Source: Lachnoclostridium phytofermentans
GTDB lineage: Bacteria > Bacillota > Clostridia > Lachnospirales > Lachnospiraceae
Length of the DNA stretch: 64,000 bases
Assembly (NCBI RefSeq): GCF_000733755.1
Contig: NZ_JPOF01000001.1
Location: forward strand, 476,001-540,000
Reading direction: 5' to 3'
Within the stretch, counting starts at the first letter, position 1. Each line of letters opens with the position of its first letter. Below are positions 50,977 to 60,633 of this stretch, in pieces. The notes beneath the pieces are model-generated. The model was not told the origin of the DNA. It saw only the letters and a list, made by a program, of their open reading frames with translations, and did no database searches. Made by a program: the position numbers and the translations under genes.

Positions 50977-52962
50977 ATGAAAATAGGGATTGTAGCAGAT
51001 TTAAACGATATGAACCTGGATGTTTGGTTATCTACTTATGCTTTACAAGAAGCGTTACAAGAAATGGAACATATGTCAGTGGTAATTAATCATTCCTTTC
51101 GAGATACGTTGGAGGAAGAAAAACTAGGAGCGAAGGAGCTTGCCTATGAGTTTTATAATGTTGTAGAAGGAAGTTCACAGCTTAGCGATACCACTGGATA
51201 TTATAATTTATTTGAAGTTTATCTGGTAGCAGGTGATAGAATGTGGCAGAAGGTAAAGGATGCTGCTTTTACAGAGTATTATCCAATCCATTATTTAAGA
51301 GATTCTATAATCTTAATGCAACAAAAAAGTTATCACCATCTTGCAAGAAAAAGATTGATTAAGGAAGATTATCTTCTTTCTTATTATGAGCGTCCTACAA
51401 AGGAAAAACAAGAGTTGTTGAGCTTTCTTGTGAAGGAAAATTGCTTAGAATTGGTGTCAAACAAGAGAGAGGAAGTTAATTTAAACTGCTACCAAAGCTA
51501 TACTGATCAAGATATCAAAGAATTCTTATCCTATCTTCGATATGCTAAAATTGTAATTACGGATTCAGGGTTTATTTCCCTTATGGCTCTTCTATATGAA
51601 AAACCATTTTTACTTATGTCAGAAGAATCAAATGAAGTTTTGGCAGTAGGAATACTTAAGAAATTAGGATTATCCAGTATCATCCTATCCGATATTTCTT
51701 CTTTGATGGATATTAGTTACTACAACTCCTTATTGTCCACTTATGAAAACAATCAACAAGAATTTAGAAATCGTATCAAATCATACAGAGAAGAGCATAA
51801 GAAAAAAATACGTCAGTTATTACGAGTATCTAGTTATGAGAGATATGTCGACTGCCCAACAGATATCAAAAAGATTGAGTGTTGTGGATGTACCGCTTGT
51901 AGGGAAGTATGCCCTTACAATGCAATCGAAATGAAGGCTGATGAGGAAGGATTTATCTATCCGGTTGTAGATCATGAAAAGTGCGTCAAATGTATGCTTT
52001 GTAAAAAGATCTGTGTAAAGAGAGAAAATCCACAGACGGTTTCTTATGCAAAAAGCTATCCTCTTGTATATGCAGTTAATAATAAGAAGCTTAAGGTGAG
52101 AACGAATAGTTCCTCTGGGGGAATTTTTCCGGAATTAGTGCAATATGTCATCGAAGAGTTAAAGGGATGTGTCGTTGGTGTAAAGTTTGATAAAGACATG
52201 AATGCAGTTTCATCGATTGCGCATACCATGGAGGAAGCAAAAGAATTTTATGGAGCTAAGTATACCAAGAGTGATTTTACAGGTATGTTTCGAAAGGTGA
52301 AGAAGCTATTAGATCAGGGTGAAACTGTTCTTTTTTCATCGTTACCATGTGAAGCAGCTGGGCTTCGTGCATTTTTAAGGAAAAGTTATGAAAATCTCAT
52401 CGTATGTGAAGTGCTTTGCCATGCGGGACCCTCGCCACTTGTTTTTCGTCGTTACGTTCAGTACTTAGAAAAACGTTTTAAGTCTAAAGTTAAGAAGATC
52501 AATTTCCGAGATAAATCAAAGGGTTGGCTTGCTCTTGATAATACCATGGTTGTCGAATTTGCGAATCGAGAACCTCTAAAGGTAAAAGCAAGAAGGAATA
52601 ATTATTATCGCAGCTTTATTAAAGACAATATAGCACGCCCAGCTTGTAGTCAATGTTCCTTTGTATATACCAACCGGGTTGGTGATTTAACCATGGGGGA
52701 TTTTTGGGGCATTCAATACGCAAAACCTGAGATGTTTGATAACAAAGGTACCAGTATATTAATGATTAACACTAAGATAGGAGAAGATATTTGGAATAAA
52801 ATATCGAATCGATTTGAATATGAAGAAAGCAATTTAAAAGAGGCTTTTCGCTATAATCATAAGAAGCCTATTAAGTTAACGGAAAAGAGAAATGAATTTT
52901 TTGATCGATTTGAGAAAGAAGAAATCAATTCCTTGTTACAAGAATTTAATGATTTAAAATAA
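50977..52962 (+). CDS. FrhB-type iron-sulfur protein fused to a pyruvyltransferase-like domain (copy 2)
   Basis: This 661-residue paralog has the same order as copy 1: degenerate pyruvyltransferase-like part (AKIVITDSGFISLMALLYEKP, again without SFHGT), ferredoxin clusters CCGCTACREVCPYNAI and CVKCMLCKKIC, then the FrhB-like domain (SSSGGIFPELVQYVI, FSSLPCEAAGLRAFL, GDFWGIQYAKPEMF). The C-terminal two thirds are far more alike than the N-terminal third, which suggests duplication followed by divergence of the front domain. RBS AGGAAAGGA precedes ATG 50977. It has its own upstream gap of 180 bp after the terminator, so it is probably expressed separately. Confidence 0.83.
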   Translation: MKIGIVADLNDMNLDVWLSTYALQEALQEMEHMSVVINHSFRDTLEEEKLGAKELAYEFYNVVEGSSQLSDTTGYYNLFEVYLVAGDRMWQKVKDAAFTEYYPIHYLRDSIILMQQKSYHHLARKRLIKEDYLLSYYERPTKEKQELLSFLVKENCLELVSNKREEVNLNCYQSYTDQDIKEFLSYLRYAKIVITDSGFISLMALLYEKPFLLMSEESNEVLAVGILKKLGLSSIILSDISSLMDISYYNSLLSTYENNQQEFRNRIKSYREEHKKKIRQLLRVSSYERYVDCPTDIKKIECCGCTACREVCPYNAIEMKADEEGFIYPVVDHEKCVKCMLCKKICVKRENPQTVSYAKSYPLVYAVNNKKLKVRTNSSSGGIFPELVQYVIEELKGCVVGVKFDKDMNAVSSIAHTMEEAKEFYGAKYTKSDFTGMFRKVKKLLDQGETVLFSSLPCEAAGLRAFLRKSYENLIVCEVLCHAGPSPLVFRRYVQYLEKRFKSKVKKINFRDKSKGWLALDNTMVVEFANREPLKVKARRNNYYRSFIKDNIARPACSQCSFVYTNRVGDLTMGDFWGIQYAKPEMFDNKGTSILMINTKIGEDIWNKISNRFEYEESNLKEAFRYNHKKPIKLTEKRNEFFDRFEKEEINSLLQEFNDLK

Positions 52963-52967
52963 ATTCC

Positions 52968-52997
52968 TTTACCATTTGAAAGGATTAGTGATATAAT
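52968..52997 (+). promoter_or_regulatory. Promoter upstream of apt
   Basis: TTTACC and TATAAT with an 18-bp spacer. A leader of about 155 nt with a weak ACAGG/CCTGT pairing follows; it does not match a purine riboswitch. Confidence 0.45.
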
Positions 52998-53157
52998 AGA
53001 TTAGTTGAGTGAATGTGACAGGCGAGCGATAAAACTTTTGTCTAGAAAACCTGTGCATGAGATGAGAATGTGAAAAAGAACATGATTAGGACCACCTCTG
53101 CGAGCAGATTTTGTATGCAATGGGTGTTAGTGTGAAAGAAAGGTATGATGTTAAAAG

Positions 53158-53682
53158 ATGAAAAAGTTAGAAGAGTATGTTAGAAGCATTCCGGATTTTC
53201 CTGAGGAAGGAATTGTTTTTCGCGATGTAACCAGTGTTTTACAAGATAAAGATAGCTTAAAGATGTCAATCGATCAGATGCAAGAAAACCTAAAGGGACT
53301 TGATTTTGATGTAATTGTCGGTCCGGAATCCAGAGGATTTATCTTTGGTGTACCGATTGCATATAATTTAAACAAGGCGTTTATTCCAGTTCGTAAGAAG
53401 GGAAAACTACCTTGTGAGACAGTTGAGATGGAATATGCATTAGAGTATGGCACGGCTACTATTGAAATGCATAAAGATTCCATTAAGCCAGGACAAAAGG
53501 TTGTTATTATCGATGACTTAATCGCTACTGGAGGTACGATTGAGGCAATCACAAAGTTGATCGAACAATTGGGTGGAGAAGTTGTGAAGATTGTTTTCCT
53601 TATGGAATTAGAAGGTCTTAAGGGAAGAGAGAAATTAAAAGGCTATGATGTTGCTTCTGTAATAAAATATGCTGGTAAATAA
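53158..53682 (+). CDS. apt: Adenine phosphoribosyltransferase
   Basis: Apt salvages adenine to AMP with PRPP. The 174-residue protein has the family N-terminus (IPDFPEEGIVFRDVTSVL), the conserved GPESRGFIFGVPIA and the PRPP-binding loop VVIIDDLIATGGT. The ribosome site is poor (GAAAGG about 14 bases upstream), yet the protein begins where the family normally does. It is followed after a large hairpin by relA, a common pairing in clostridia. Confidence 0.95.
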   Translation: MKKLEEYVRSIPDFPEEGIVFRDVTSVLQDKDSLKMSIDQMQENLKGLDFDVIVGPESRGFIFGVPIAYNLNKAFIPVRKKGKLPCETVEMEYALEYGTATIEMHKDSIKPGQKVVIIDDLIATGGTIEAITKLIEQLGGEVVKIVFLMELEGLKGREKLKGYDVASVIKYAGK

Positions 53683-53692
53683 TAAGCATGTT

Positions 53693-53793
53693 GAGAGGGT
53701 GTACAAAATTACTATTTCAAGCAAATAGGGGGTGTCTTTCTTTGACAGAAAGATACTGCCCGAACGTAAGAAATAGTTTTGTACACTCTTTTT
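53693..53793 (+). repeat. MITE-like palindromic element, also serving as terminator
   Basis: AGAGGGTGTACAAAA on the left and TTTTGTACACTCTT on the right are inverted repeats at the ends of a 100-bp segment, extended inward by ACTATTTC/GAAATAGT. An inner GTCTTTC/GAAAGAT hairpin lies in the middle. T's follow the right end. It may be a non-autonomous miniature transposon that now ends apt transcription. Confidence 0.55.
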
Positions 53794-53932
53794 TCGTTCT
53801 ATTATTTCTAAAAACGCATGAAATTGGCTATAGAACAGTCATAGAATGTCAAAAAGATTGATTTTTTCAACTTTTGTTATTATAATAAGAAGATAAAGCT
53901 TAATGGCCCCCGAAATGAAAGGAATGGTTCTT

Positions 53933-56290
53933 ATGGAGAAATCGTTAATACAGAGTACAGACACAAACTTAGAACCGAAAAAACTTCATAATGTTAGTGT
54001 TATTCCAAATAATGACACTGCGATCAAATATCAAAAAGACCGCAAAATAGGTGTTGTTCCATCCGATTTTACGAGTCCTGAGGAGCTCTATGAGATTTTG
54101 CTTAAGACCATTCGTGCCTATCATCCATCTACTGATGTAGAAATTGTTGAGAAGGCTTATAAAATTGCGACTTTTGCACATAAAAATCAGATGCGTAAAT
54201 CAGGGGAACCTTATATCATACATCCTCTTTGTGTAGCGATTATTCTTGCAGAATTAGAACTTGATAAAGAGACAATTGTCGCAGGGATTCTTCACGATGT
54301 AGTGGAGGATACTGTTTTAACCGTAGCAGAGCTGACGAAAGAGTTCGGAGAGGAAGTAGCACTGTTAGTGGATGGAGTTACGAAGTTAACGAAGTTAAAT
54401 TATTCGAAGGATAAAGTGGAAATCCAAGCAGAAAATCTACGTAAGATGTTTCTTGCCATGGCAAAGGATATCCGCGTTATTTTAATAAAGTTGGCCGACA
54501 GACTTCATAATATGAGAACGATGCAGTACCAGACGCCAAAGAAACAAATAGAAAAGTCCAGAGAAACAATGGATATCTATGCTCCAATAGCACAGCGTCT
54601 TGGTATTTCTAAAATTAAAATAGAGCTGGATGATTTATCACTACAATACCTTGAGCCAGAAGTTTACGAGGAGCTGAATGAGAAGATCTCATCAAAAAAA
54701 GAAGAACGAGAAGCTTTTATTAATAGCATAGTAGAAGATGTTGGAAAACATATCAAAGAAGCAAATATTTCAGCAAAGATAGATGGTCGTGTAAAGCATT
54801 TCTTTAGTATCTATAAGAAGATGGTGAATCAAGGGAAAACCCTAGAACAAATCTATGACTTATTTGCGGTACGGATTATTGTGGAAACTGTGAAGGATTG
54901 CTATGCAGCTCTCGGAGTCATTCATGAGATGTATAAGCCGATACCGGGGCGTTTCAAAGATTACATCGCAATGCCGAAACCAAATATGTATCAGTCACTT
55001 CATACCACTTTAATTGGTCCAAATGGACAGCCATTTGAAATTCAGATTCGTACTTTTGAAATGCATCGTACTGCAGAATATGGTATTGCAGCGCATTGGA
55101 AATACAAAGAAGGTCAAGACGGTAAAAATACAAGAGATACGGAAGAAGCAAAGCTTACCTGGCTTCGCCAGATACTTGAGTGGCAAAGGGATTTATCGGA
55201 TAATAAAGAGTTTTTAAGTTTGTTAAAGAATGACTTAGATTTATTTTCAGATAGTGTTTACTGTTTTACACCGACCGGAGATGTTAAAAACTTACCAGCT
55301 GGTTCTAATCCAGTAGATTTTGCTTATAGTATTCATAGTGCAGTTGGAAATAAGATGGTTGGTGCCAGAGTGAACGGAAAACTTGTACCAATTGATTATG
55401 TGATTCAAAATGGCGACCGTATTGAAATTATTACCTCTCAAAATTCAAAAGGTCCAAGTAGAGACTGGCTTAATATTGTTAAGAGTACTCAGGCAAAAAA
55501 TAAGATAAATCAATGGTTTAAAACAGAATTAAAAGAAGACAATATCATCCGCGGTAAAGAGATGCTTGTTGCCTACTGCAAATCTAAGAGTATTACAATG
55601 AGTGACTTATTGAAAAATGAGTTTATGGATATTGTAATGAAGAAATATGGTTTCCGTGACTGGGAATCTGTTTATGCAGCAGTAGGACATGGTGGATTAA
55701 AAGAAGGTCAGGTAATTAATAAACTGCAAGAAGAATTTATGAAGAAGAATCGGAAAGAAATGACCGATGAAAAGGTTCTTGAAACGATTGCAGATGTGAA
55801 GTTTGACCGACCGGCAGTTATGAAATCCAAAGGTGGCATTGTAGTACAAGGAATTCATGATGTTGCAGTGCATTTTTCTAAATGCTGCTCTCCAGTACCT
55901 GGAGATGAAATAGTTGGATTCGTTACAAGAGGGCGTGGAGTTTCGATTCATCGAACCGATTGTATTAATGTGATTAACCTTCCATACGAAGATAGAGAAC
56001 GACTAATTGATGCAGAGTGGAATATTCCTGCTGATAAACAAAATACAGGATTATACACTGCTGAGATTAAAATCTTTGCGAATAACCGCAATGGTGTTTT
56101 GCTTGATGTATCAAGAATCTTTACGGAAAATAAGATTGATGTTACTTCTATGACGGTAAGAACAAGTAAACAAGGAACCGCAACGATTAGTGTAGGTTTT
56201 GAAATTAATGGAGTAGAACAGTTACAATCCATTATTAGTAAGCTTCGTGGAATTGAGAGTGTAATTGACATTGAGCGTACTACCGGTTAA
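53933..56290 (+). CDS. relA: Bifunctional (p)ppGpp synthetase/hydrolase
   Basis: This RelA/SpoT-family protein controls the stringent response. Domains in order: HD hydrolase (HKNQMRKSGEPYIIHP, ILHDVVEDT), synthetase (GRVKHFFSIYKKM, YDLFAVRIIV, YQSLHTTLIGPNG), TGS (YCFTPTGDVKNLPAGSNPVDFAY), a zinc-finger/helical part with HFSKCCSPVPGD, and a C-terminal ACT domain. The HD pair and the synthetase acidic residues are present, so both activities are expected. I start at ATG 53933 with GAAAGGA before it; ATG 53903 would add ten residues without a site. The length is 785. Confidence 0.95.
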   Translation: MEKSLIQSTDTNLEPKKLHNVSVIPNNDTAIKYQKDRKIGVVPSDFTSPEELYEILLKTIRAYHPSTDVEIVEKAYKIATFAHKNQMRKSGEPYIIHPLCVAIILAELELDKETIVAGILHDVVEDTVLTVAELTKEFGEEVALLVDGVTKLTKLNYSKDKVEIQAENLRKMFLAMAKDIRVILIKLADRLHNMRTMQYQTPKKQIEKSRETMDIYAPIAQRLGISKIKIELDDLSLQYLEPEVYEELNEKISSKKEEREAFINSIVEDVGKHIKEANISAKIDGRVKHFFSIYKKMVNQGKTLEQIYDLFAVRIIVETVKDCYAALGVIHEMYKPIPGRFKDYIAMPKPNMYQSLHTTLIGPNGQPFEIQIRTFEMHRTAEYGIAAHWKYKEGQDGKNTRDTEEAKLTWLRQILEWQRDLSDNKEFLSLLKNDLDLFSDSVYCFTPTGDVKNLPAGSNPVDFAYSIHSAVGNKMVGARVNGKLVPIDYVIQNGDRIEIITSQNSKGPSRDWLNIVKSTQAKNKINQWFKTELKEDNIIRGKEMLVAYCKSKSITMSDLLKNEFMDIVMKKYGFRDWESVYAAVGHGGLKEGQVINKLQEEFMKKNRKEMTDEKVLETIADVKFDRPAVMKSKGGIVVQGIHDVAVHFSKCCSPVPGDEIVGFVTRGRGVSIHRTDCINVINLPYEDRERLIDAEWNIPADKQNTGLYTAEIKIFANNRNGVLLDVSRIFTENKIDVTSMTVRTSKQGTATISVGFEINGVEQLQSIISKLRGIESVIDIERTTG

Positions 56291-56392
56291 AAATAAGGTA
56301 AGACTTATAATAGGAGTGCGGACAAAGATCTGCAGTTATGCAGGCATTATAAATGCAATCATAAGTGCGCCATGCAAGATATGGAGGAAGTA

Positions 56393-57040
56393 ATGAGTAA
56401 GATTAGACTTGATATGCTTACCCTTGGTAAAATTAGAACCAATTGTATTATTGTTAGTAATGAAGATACAAAGGAAGCAGTTGTATTTGACCCTGGGGAT
56501 GAATGCGAACGTATAATAGAACACTTAAACCGTAATGAACTCAGTATAAAAGCTATTTTATTAACACATGGTCATTTTGATCATATTATGGCTGCACAGG
56601 AGCTTGCTTCCTTGACGAGAGTTCCAATCTATGCATATGAGTCAGAGCGTGAGCTTCTTGCAAATCCTTCGCTAAATTGTTCCTCCATCTTTGGTAAATC
56701 CTTTACCTTAGCGCCTGTAGAAAGCCTACAGGATGGAGAAAAAATTCAATTTGCTGATATTGATTTTGTAGTACTTCATACTCCTGGGCATACGAAAGGT
56801 TCGGTATGCTATTATATACCTGATGAACAGATTCTCTTAAGTGGAGATACCTTGTTTTTTGAGTCAATCGGACGTACCGATTTCCCTACTGGAAACAGTG
56901 AAGTATTAATAAAATCAGTAAGAGAAAAGTTGTTTGCCTTACCGAAGGAGGTTAAAGTATATCCTGGACATGGTTGTAGTACAAGCATTGGTTATGAGAT
57001 GCTAAATAATCCATATGTGAATGAAGAGGGAAGTTTTTAA
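56393..57040 (+). CDS. MBL-fold metallohydrolase (glyoxalase II-like)
   Basis: The 215-residue protein has the metallo-beta-lactamase metal motif THGHFDH, then HTPGHTKGSVCYY, LLSGDTLFFESIGRTDFP and the final VYPGHG. All ligands for two metals are present. It belongs to the small YcbL/glyoxalase II-like group, whose physiological thioester substrate is not settled. ATG 56393 is chosen with GGAGG five bases away; an ATG at 56372 lacks a site. It lies between relA and hemZ, its usual clostridial location, with 3 bp to hemZ. Confidence 0.9.
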   Translation: MSKIRLDMLTLGKIRTNCIIVSNEDTKEAVVFDPGDECERIIEHLNRNELSIKAILLTHGHFDHIMAAQELASLTRVPIYAYESERELLANPSLNCSSIFGKSFTLAPVESLQDGEKIQFADIDFVVLHTPGHTKGSVCYYIPDEQILLSGDTLFFESIGRTDFPTGNSEVLIKSVREKLFALPKEVKVYPGHGCSTSIGYEMLNNPYVNEEGSF

Positions 57041-57043
57041 TAG

Positions 57044-58519
57044 ATGATACAGTTAATGATGATTGGGGAGGATTACGAACAGGACATAGCGCCTTTACTA
57101 AAGTCATTCTACCCCAAAGAAGAAATCAACATAATTAAATACCAAACAGAACCAGAACAAGCGCTGTCTACAGAGACAACGCATGTCTTACGGCTATTCC
57201 AAGACCGATTTGAGGTATTCTTATATGAGAAGGATAACTTAAAGAAACGAGAGGAAGAAATCTTAACGGAGTCTCCATTAACAAGGAGTATTTATCGTAA
57301 TGCACTGTTACGTGTTCTTTATCGGTTCCTTTCTGAGGATACAAATCAGTCGCTCCCATGGGGAATTATGACAGGAATACGTCCAACGAAACAAGTACTT
57401 GAGAGGCTTGAGGAAGGGACGAAGGAAGAAGAAATCAAAAAGTATCTCAAAGAAGAGTATTATTGCTCCGATGAAAAGATTGCATTAAGCCTTAATGTTG
57501 CAAAGCGAGAGCATGAAATACTAAAAGATTTGAACTATCAAGAGGGATATAGTATCTACATTGGTATCCCATTTTGCCCTAGCACCTGTCACTACTGTTC
57601 GTTTACCTCTTATCCGCTGGAACGATTTGAACACCTAGTGGAGCCATATCTTATGGCGTTAACAAAAGAAATGGAATATGCATCTACTTGTATAGAGAAG
57701 CCATTAAGCACTATTTACGTCGGTGGAGGTACTCCGACAACACTTAGTGTAAAACAATTAGAGTATCTATTAACGAAAGTTGATCAGTATTTTGGCATCA
57801 ATGGATTAAAGGAACTAACGGTGGAAGCAGGACGACCGGATAGTATCACAAGAGAAAAACTTGAGATATTAAAAGATTTTGGTGTATCAAGAATATCGAT
57901 TAATCCACAATCCATGCGTCAAAAAACGTTAGATCTCATTGGAAGAAAGCATACGGCTACTCAGATTGAGGAAGCGTTCTACTTAGCAAGAGAGATTGGT
58001 CATGATAACATCAATATGGATATTATCATAGGTCTTAGCGGAGAAAATCCTTCCGATGTCTTATATACTCTAGACAAAATCAAGTCTATGAATCCGGATA
58101 GTTTAACGGTACACACGCTTGCCATTAAGAGAGCTGCTAGGTTAAATACGCAAAGAGAACAGTATAAAGATATGGAAGCAGTTCGGGTAAGTGACATGTT
58201 ATCAGAAACGGTGTTATTTGCAAACGAAAATGATTACCATCCATATTACTTATATCGGCAAAAGAATATGGCTGAAAATCTTGAAAACGTTGGTTATGCA
58301 AGGCATGGCAAAGAAGGAATCTATAATATCTTAATCATGGAAGAAAAACAAACGATTCTGGCACTTGGCGCCGGAGGCTCTTCAAAGTTTGTATTTCATA
58401 AAGAAAACCGAATCGAACGAGTAGAAAACGTAAAAAGTGTGATGGATTATACAGAACGTATTGACGAGATGATTCAAAGAAAGAAGGATTTTCTAAGAAA
58501 TTCCATAAAGGACTTATAA
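57044..58519 (+). CDS. hemZ: HemZ-type radical SAM protein (coproporphyrinogen dehydrogenase family)
   Basis: This 491-residue protein has an extra N-terminal domain of about 160 residues, then a radical SAM core with CPSTCHYCSF (CxxxCxxC cluster site), YVGGGTPTTLS and the HemN-like EAGRPDSIT. This matches HemZ, an oxygen-independent coproporphyrinogen oxidase homolog of Firmicutes. Whether HemZ truly makes protoporphyrinogen is debated in the family, and no other haem gene is present here. It starts three bases after the MBL gene and ends two before the HD gene, so it is translationally tied to both. Confidence 0.9.
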   Translation: MIQLMMIGEDYEQDIAPLLKSFYPKEEINIIKYQTEPEQALSTETTHVLRLFQDRFEVFLYEKDNLKKREEEILTESPLTRSIYRNALLRVLYRFLSEDTNQSLPWGIMTGIRPTKQVLERLEEGTKEEEIKKYLKEEYYCSDEKIALSLNVAKREHEILKDLNYQEGYSIYIGIPFCPSTCHYCSFTSYPLERFEHLVEPYLMALTKEMEYASTCIEKPLSTIYVGGGTPTTLSVKQLEYLLTKVDQYFGINGLKELTVEAGRPDSITREKLEILKDFGVSRISINPQSMRQKTLDLIGRKHTATQIEEAFYLAREIGHDNINMDIIIGLSGENPSDVLYTLDKIKSMNPDSLTVHTLAIKRAARLNTQREQYKDMEAVRVSDMLSETVLFANENDYHPYYLYRQKNMAENLENVGYARHGKEGIYNILIMEEKQTILALGAGGSSKFVFHKENRIERVENVKSVMDYTERIDEMIQRKKDFLRNSIKDL

Positions 58520-58521
58520 GA

Positions 58522-59244
58522 ATGGGGATTTTAGGATTTTATAGAAAAGAAGAACTAAAACTTAATCAAAAAGAAGCCACTCATGCATTTGGAAATCTGA
58601 CAGCACCTTCTACGACTGGGATTGCAATTATTCATGGATTAGATTATGAGGGCTTAAGTGAAGAAGAGAAAGACGAGGCAATCTCTCATGGAATACTAGT
58701 GAGTAATCTCGCGTACTCCATAGCGAAAGAACTTAAATTATCTAAAAAAACTTGTGAAGAGCTTGCAGAAGCAGGAATCGTACATGATATTGGCAAACTA
58801 AAACTTGGTGAGTATCTGTATGGTAGAGAGCTCGAGACTTTAAAGATAGAAGAGATGAAGTATATAAGGCTTCACCCCAGTTTAGGAGCTGAGATTTTAA
58901 AAGAACATCGATGCCACTCGAAGGAAGTATTAACTTCCATCTATCACCATCATGAAAACTTTGATGGCTCAGGATATCCAGACAATTTATCGGGGAAAGA
59001 AATCCCATATGGAGCAAGAATACTCCGTGTTTGCGATGTGTTTGCTGCTTTAGTAACAGAACGGCCTTATCGTTCCTCCTTTGAAATTGATACAGCGATT
59101 GAACTTATGATAGATGAAGTAAAGAATTTTGATATGGAGATTTTTTTGGCATTCTTGCGTTTTGTCCATTCCAAAGAGTTTGAACCAATACGTGATTATG
59201 TTATTTATGTAAATGATAACACTATGACCAAACCTGCAGTATAG
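58522..59244 (+). CDS. HD-GYP domain protein
   Basis: The 240-residue protein is little more than one HD-GYP domain: HGILVSNLAYSIAKEL, the HD pair in IVHDIGKLKLGEY, IYHHHENFDGSGYPDNL and GARILRVCDVFAALV. It has no receiver or sensor domain. Metal ligands are intact, so cyclic di-GMP hydrolysis is likely. Placement between hemZ and hisS is unusual for a signalling gene and suggests steady, growth-linked expression. It is separated from hisS by a 45-bp gap that holds a hairpin-RBS element. Confidence 0.88.
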   Translation: MGILGFYRKEELKLNQKEATHAFGNLTAPSTTGIAIIHGLDYEGLSEEEKDEAISHGILVSNLAYSIAKELKLSKKTCEELAEAGIVHDIGKLKLGEYLYGRELETLKIEEMKYIRLHPSLGAEILKEHRCHSKEVLTSIYHHHENFDGSGYPDNLSGKEIPYGARILRVCDVFAALVTERPYRSSFEIDTAIELMIDEVKNFDMEIFLAFLRFVHSKEFEPIRDYVIYVNDNTMTKPAV

Positions 59245-59260
59245 TGTGAAATATTATAAA

Positions 59261-59284
59261 GGCGCCAATGCGCCAGAATGGAGG
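59261..59284 (+). promoter_or_regulatory. Hairpin-RBS element upstream of hisS
   Basis: GGCGC-caat-GCGCC is a perfect 5-bp GC stem, followed at once by AGAATGGAGG, the ribosome site for ATG 59290. It lies 50 kb from the fab operon and is as good a match as the copies there. Confidence 0.6.
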
Positions 59285-59289
59285 ATAAG

Positions 59290-60543
59290 ATGATTACGCA
59301 GCGCCCAAAAGGAACCCTTGATTGGTATGGGGATAATATGTATAAAAGAACATTAATTGAAGAGCTGGCAAGAAAGCTATGTAAGGCTTATAATATGAAA
59401 GAAATTATAACTCCGGTATTTGAGCATACGATTCTTTTCCAACGTGGAGTGGGAGAGACAACGGATGTTGTACAAAAAGAAATGTACACGTTTCTCGATA
59501 AAAAAGACCGTAGCATAACTCTTAAGCCTGAGGGAACTGCTGGTGCTATTCGTGCTTATTTAGAGAATAACCTATATGCAGAAAGTCAGCCAACCAAACT
59601 TTTTTATGTAACTCCAGCCTTTCGTTATGAGCAACCACAAAGCGGTAGATTACGTCAGCATCATCAGTTTGGGGTTGAATTTGTAGGTTCCAAAAGTCCT
59701 TTGGCTGAAGTGGAATTAATCACTTTAATTACCACCTTTATAAAGGAAATCGGATTAAAGAAAGCAAAGCTTCATATTAACAGTATCGGATGTAAGAATT
59801 GCAGAGCTACTTATAATGAAGCACTTCTTTCCTACTTAAGAAAACACGAAGACCGCTTATGTTCGACTTGTAAAGAACGTATGCAAAAAAATCCGCTTCG
59901 TGTAATCGATTGTAAAGAAAAAGCTTGCAAGGAAATAGTAAAAGATGCTCCTAGAACGATTGAATATTTAGATGAGGAATGTAAAAATCATTTTGAGGAA
60001 CTACAAAGTCTTCTTAAGATATTAAATATTCCATATGAAATTGATACCGGTATCGTAAGGGGTCTTGATTATTATACAAAGACAGTATTTGAATTTGTAA
60101 ATGAAGAAGGATTTACCTTATGTGGTGGTGGTCGCTATGATGGGTTAGTTCATGAAATTGATGAAAAGCAAGACATTCCAAGTGTTGGATTTGGTATGGG
60201 TATCGAACGTATTCTTTATTTTCTAGAGAAAGAAGAAGTGTCGTTACCACCACAGCCAGCAATCGAACTTTATGTTGGTATTCTTGGAGGAGAAGCAAAA
60301 GCATCTGCTTATCAGCTCGTGACTACACTTCGTAATGCAGGAATTATTACAGAAACAGATTACATGGATCGTTCTGTGAAAGCACAGATGAAATATGCGA
60401 ATAAGATCGGTGCAAAAAATACGGTAATTCTTGGAGCAGATGAGTTGGCAAATGGAAAAGCTAACGTAAAGAATATGGAAACCGGGGAACAAACTGAGCT
60501 TCCACTAGAAGAGATAGCAGATTTTATCCTTAAGAATGCATAA
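59290..60543 (+). CDS. hisS: Histidyl-tRNA synthetase
   Basis: HisS charges tRNA-His. It has class II motif 1 ([17 protein letters not shown]), motif 2 ([21 protein letters not shown]), the histidine-specific segments [13 protein letters not shown] and [10 protein letters not shown], motif 3 ([12 protein letters not shown]), and a C-terminal anticodon-binding domain. ATG 59290, five bases after GGAGG, is preferred over ATG 59278, which overlaps that site. The length of 417 is normal. No T-box leader is present. aspS follows, as in many Firmicutes. Confidence 0.96.
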   Translation: MITQRPKGTLDWYGDNMYKRTLIEELARKLCKAYNMKEIITPVFEHTILFQRGVGETTDVVQKEMYTFLDKKDRSITLKPEGTAGAIRAYLENNLYAESQPTKLFYVTPAFRYEQPQSGRLRQHHQFGVEFVGSKSPLAEVELITLITTFIKEIGLKKAKLHINSIGCKNCRATYNEALLSYLRKHEDRLCSTCKERMQKNPLRVIDCKEKACKEIVKDAPRTIEYLDEECKNHFEELQSLLKILNIPYEIDTGIVRGLDYYTKTVFEFVNEEGFTLCGGGRYDGLVHEIDEKQDIPSVGFGMGIERILYFLEKEEVSLPPQPAIELYVGILGGEAKASAYQLVTTLRNAGIITETDYMDRSVKAQMKYANKIGAKNTVILGADELANGKANVKNMETGEQTELPLEEIADFILKNA

Positions 60544-60570
60544 GACATTATACAACATATATGCGGCTTA

Positions 60571-60584
60571 CCGCCTAAAGGCGG
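60571..60584 (+). promoter_or_regulatory. GC hairpin in the hisS-aspS gap
   Basis: CCGCC-taaa-GGCGG is a perfect 5-bp stem with the same TAAA loop as the fabZ and accD elements. It stands about 40 bases before the aspS ribosome site and lacks the AGAAT-N-GAGG tail. Confidence 0.4.
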
Positions 60585-60633
60585 ATGTTTGGAAGTATAG
60601 GAAATATTTAAATTGGATACAGGAGGATTTGAC

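Noticed and set aside
52998-53157. Purine riboswitch upstream of apt
   Set aside because: The leader has weak complementary segments but not the conserved loops of purine, preQ1 or PRPP/guanidine-type aptamers.
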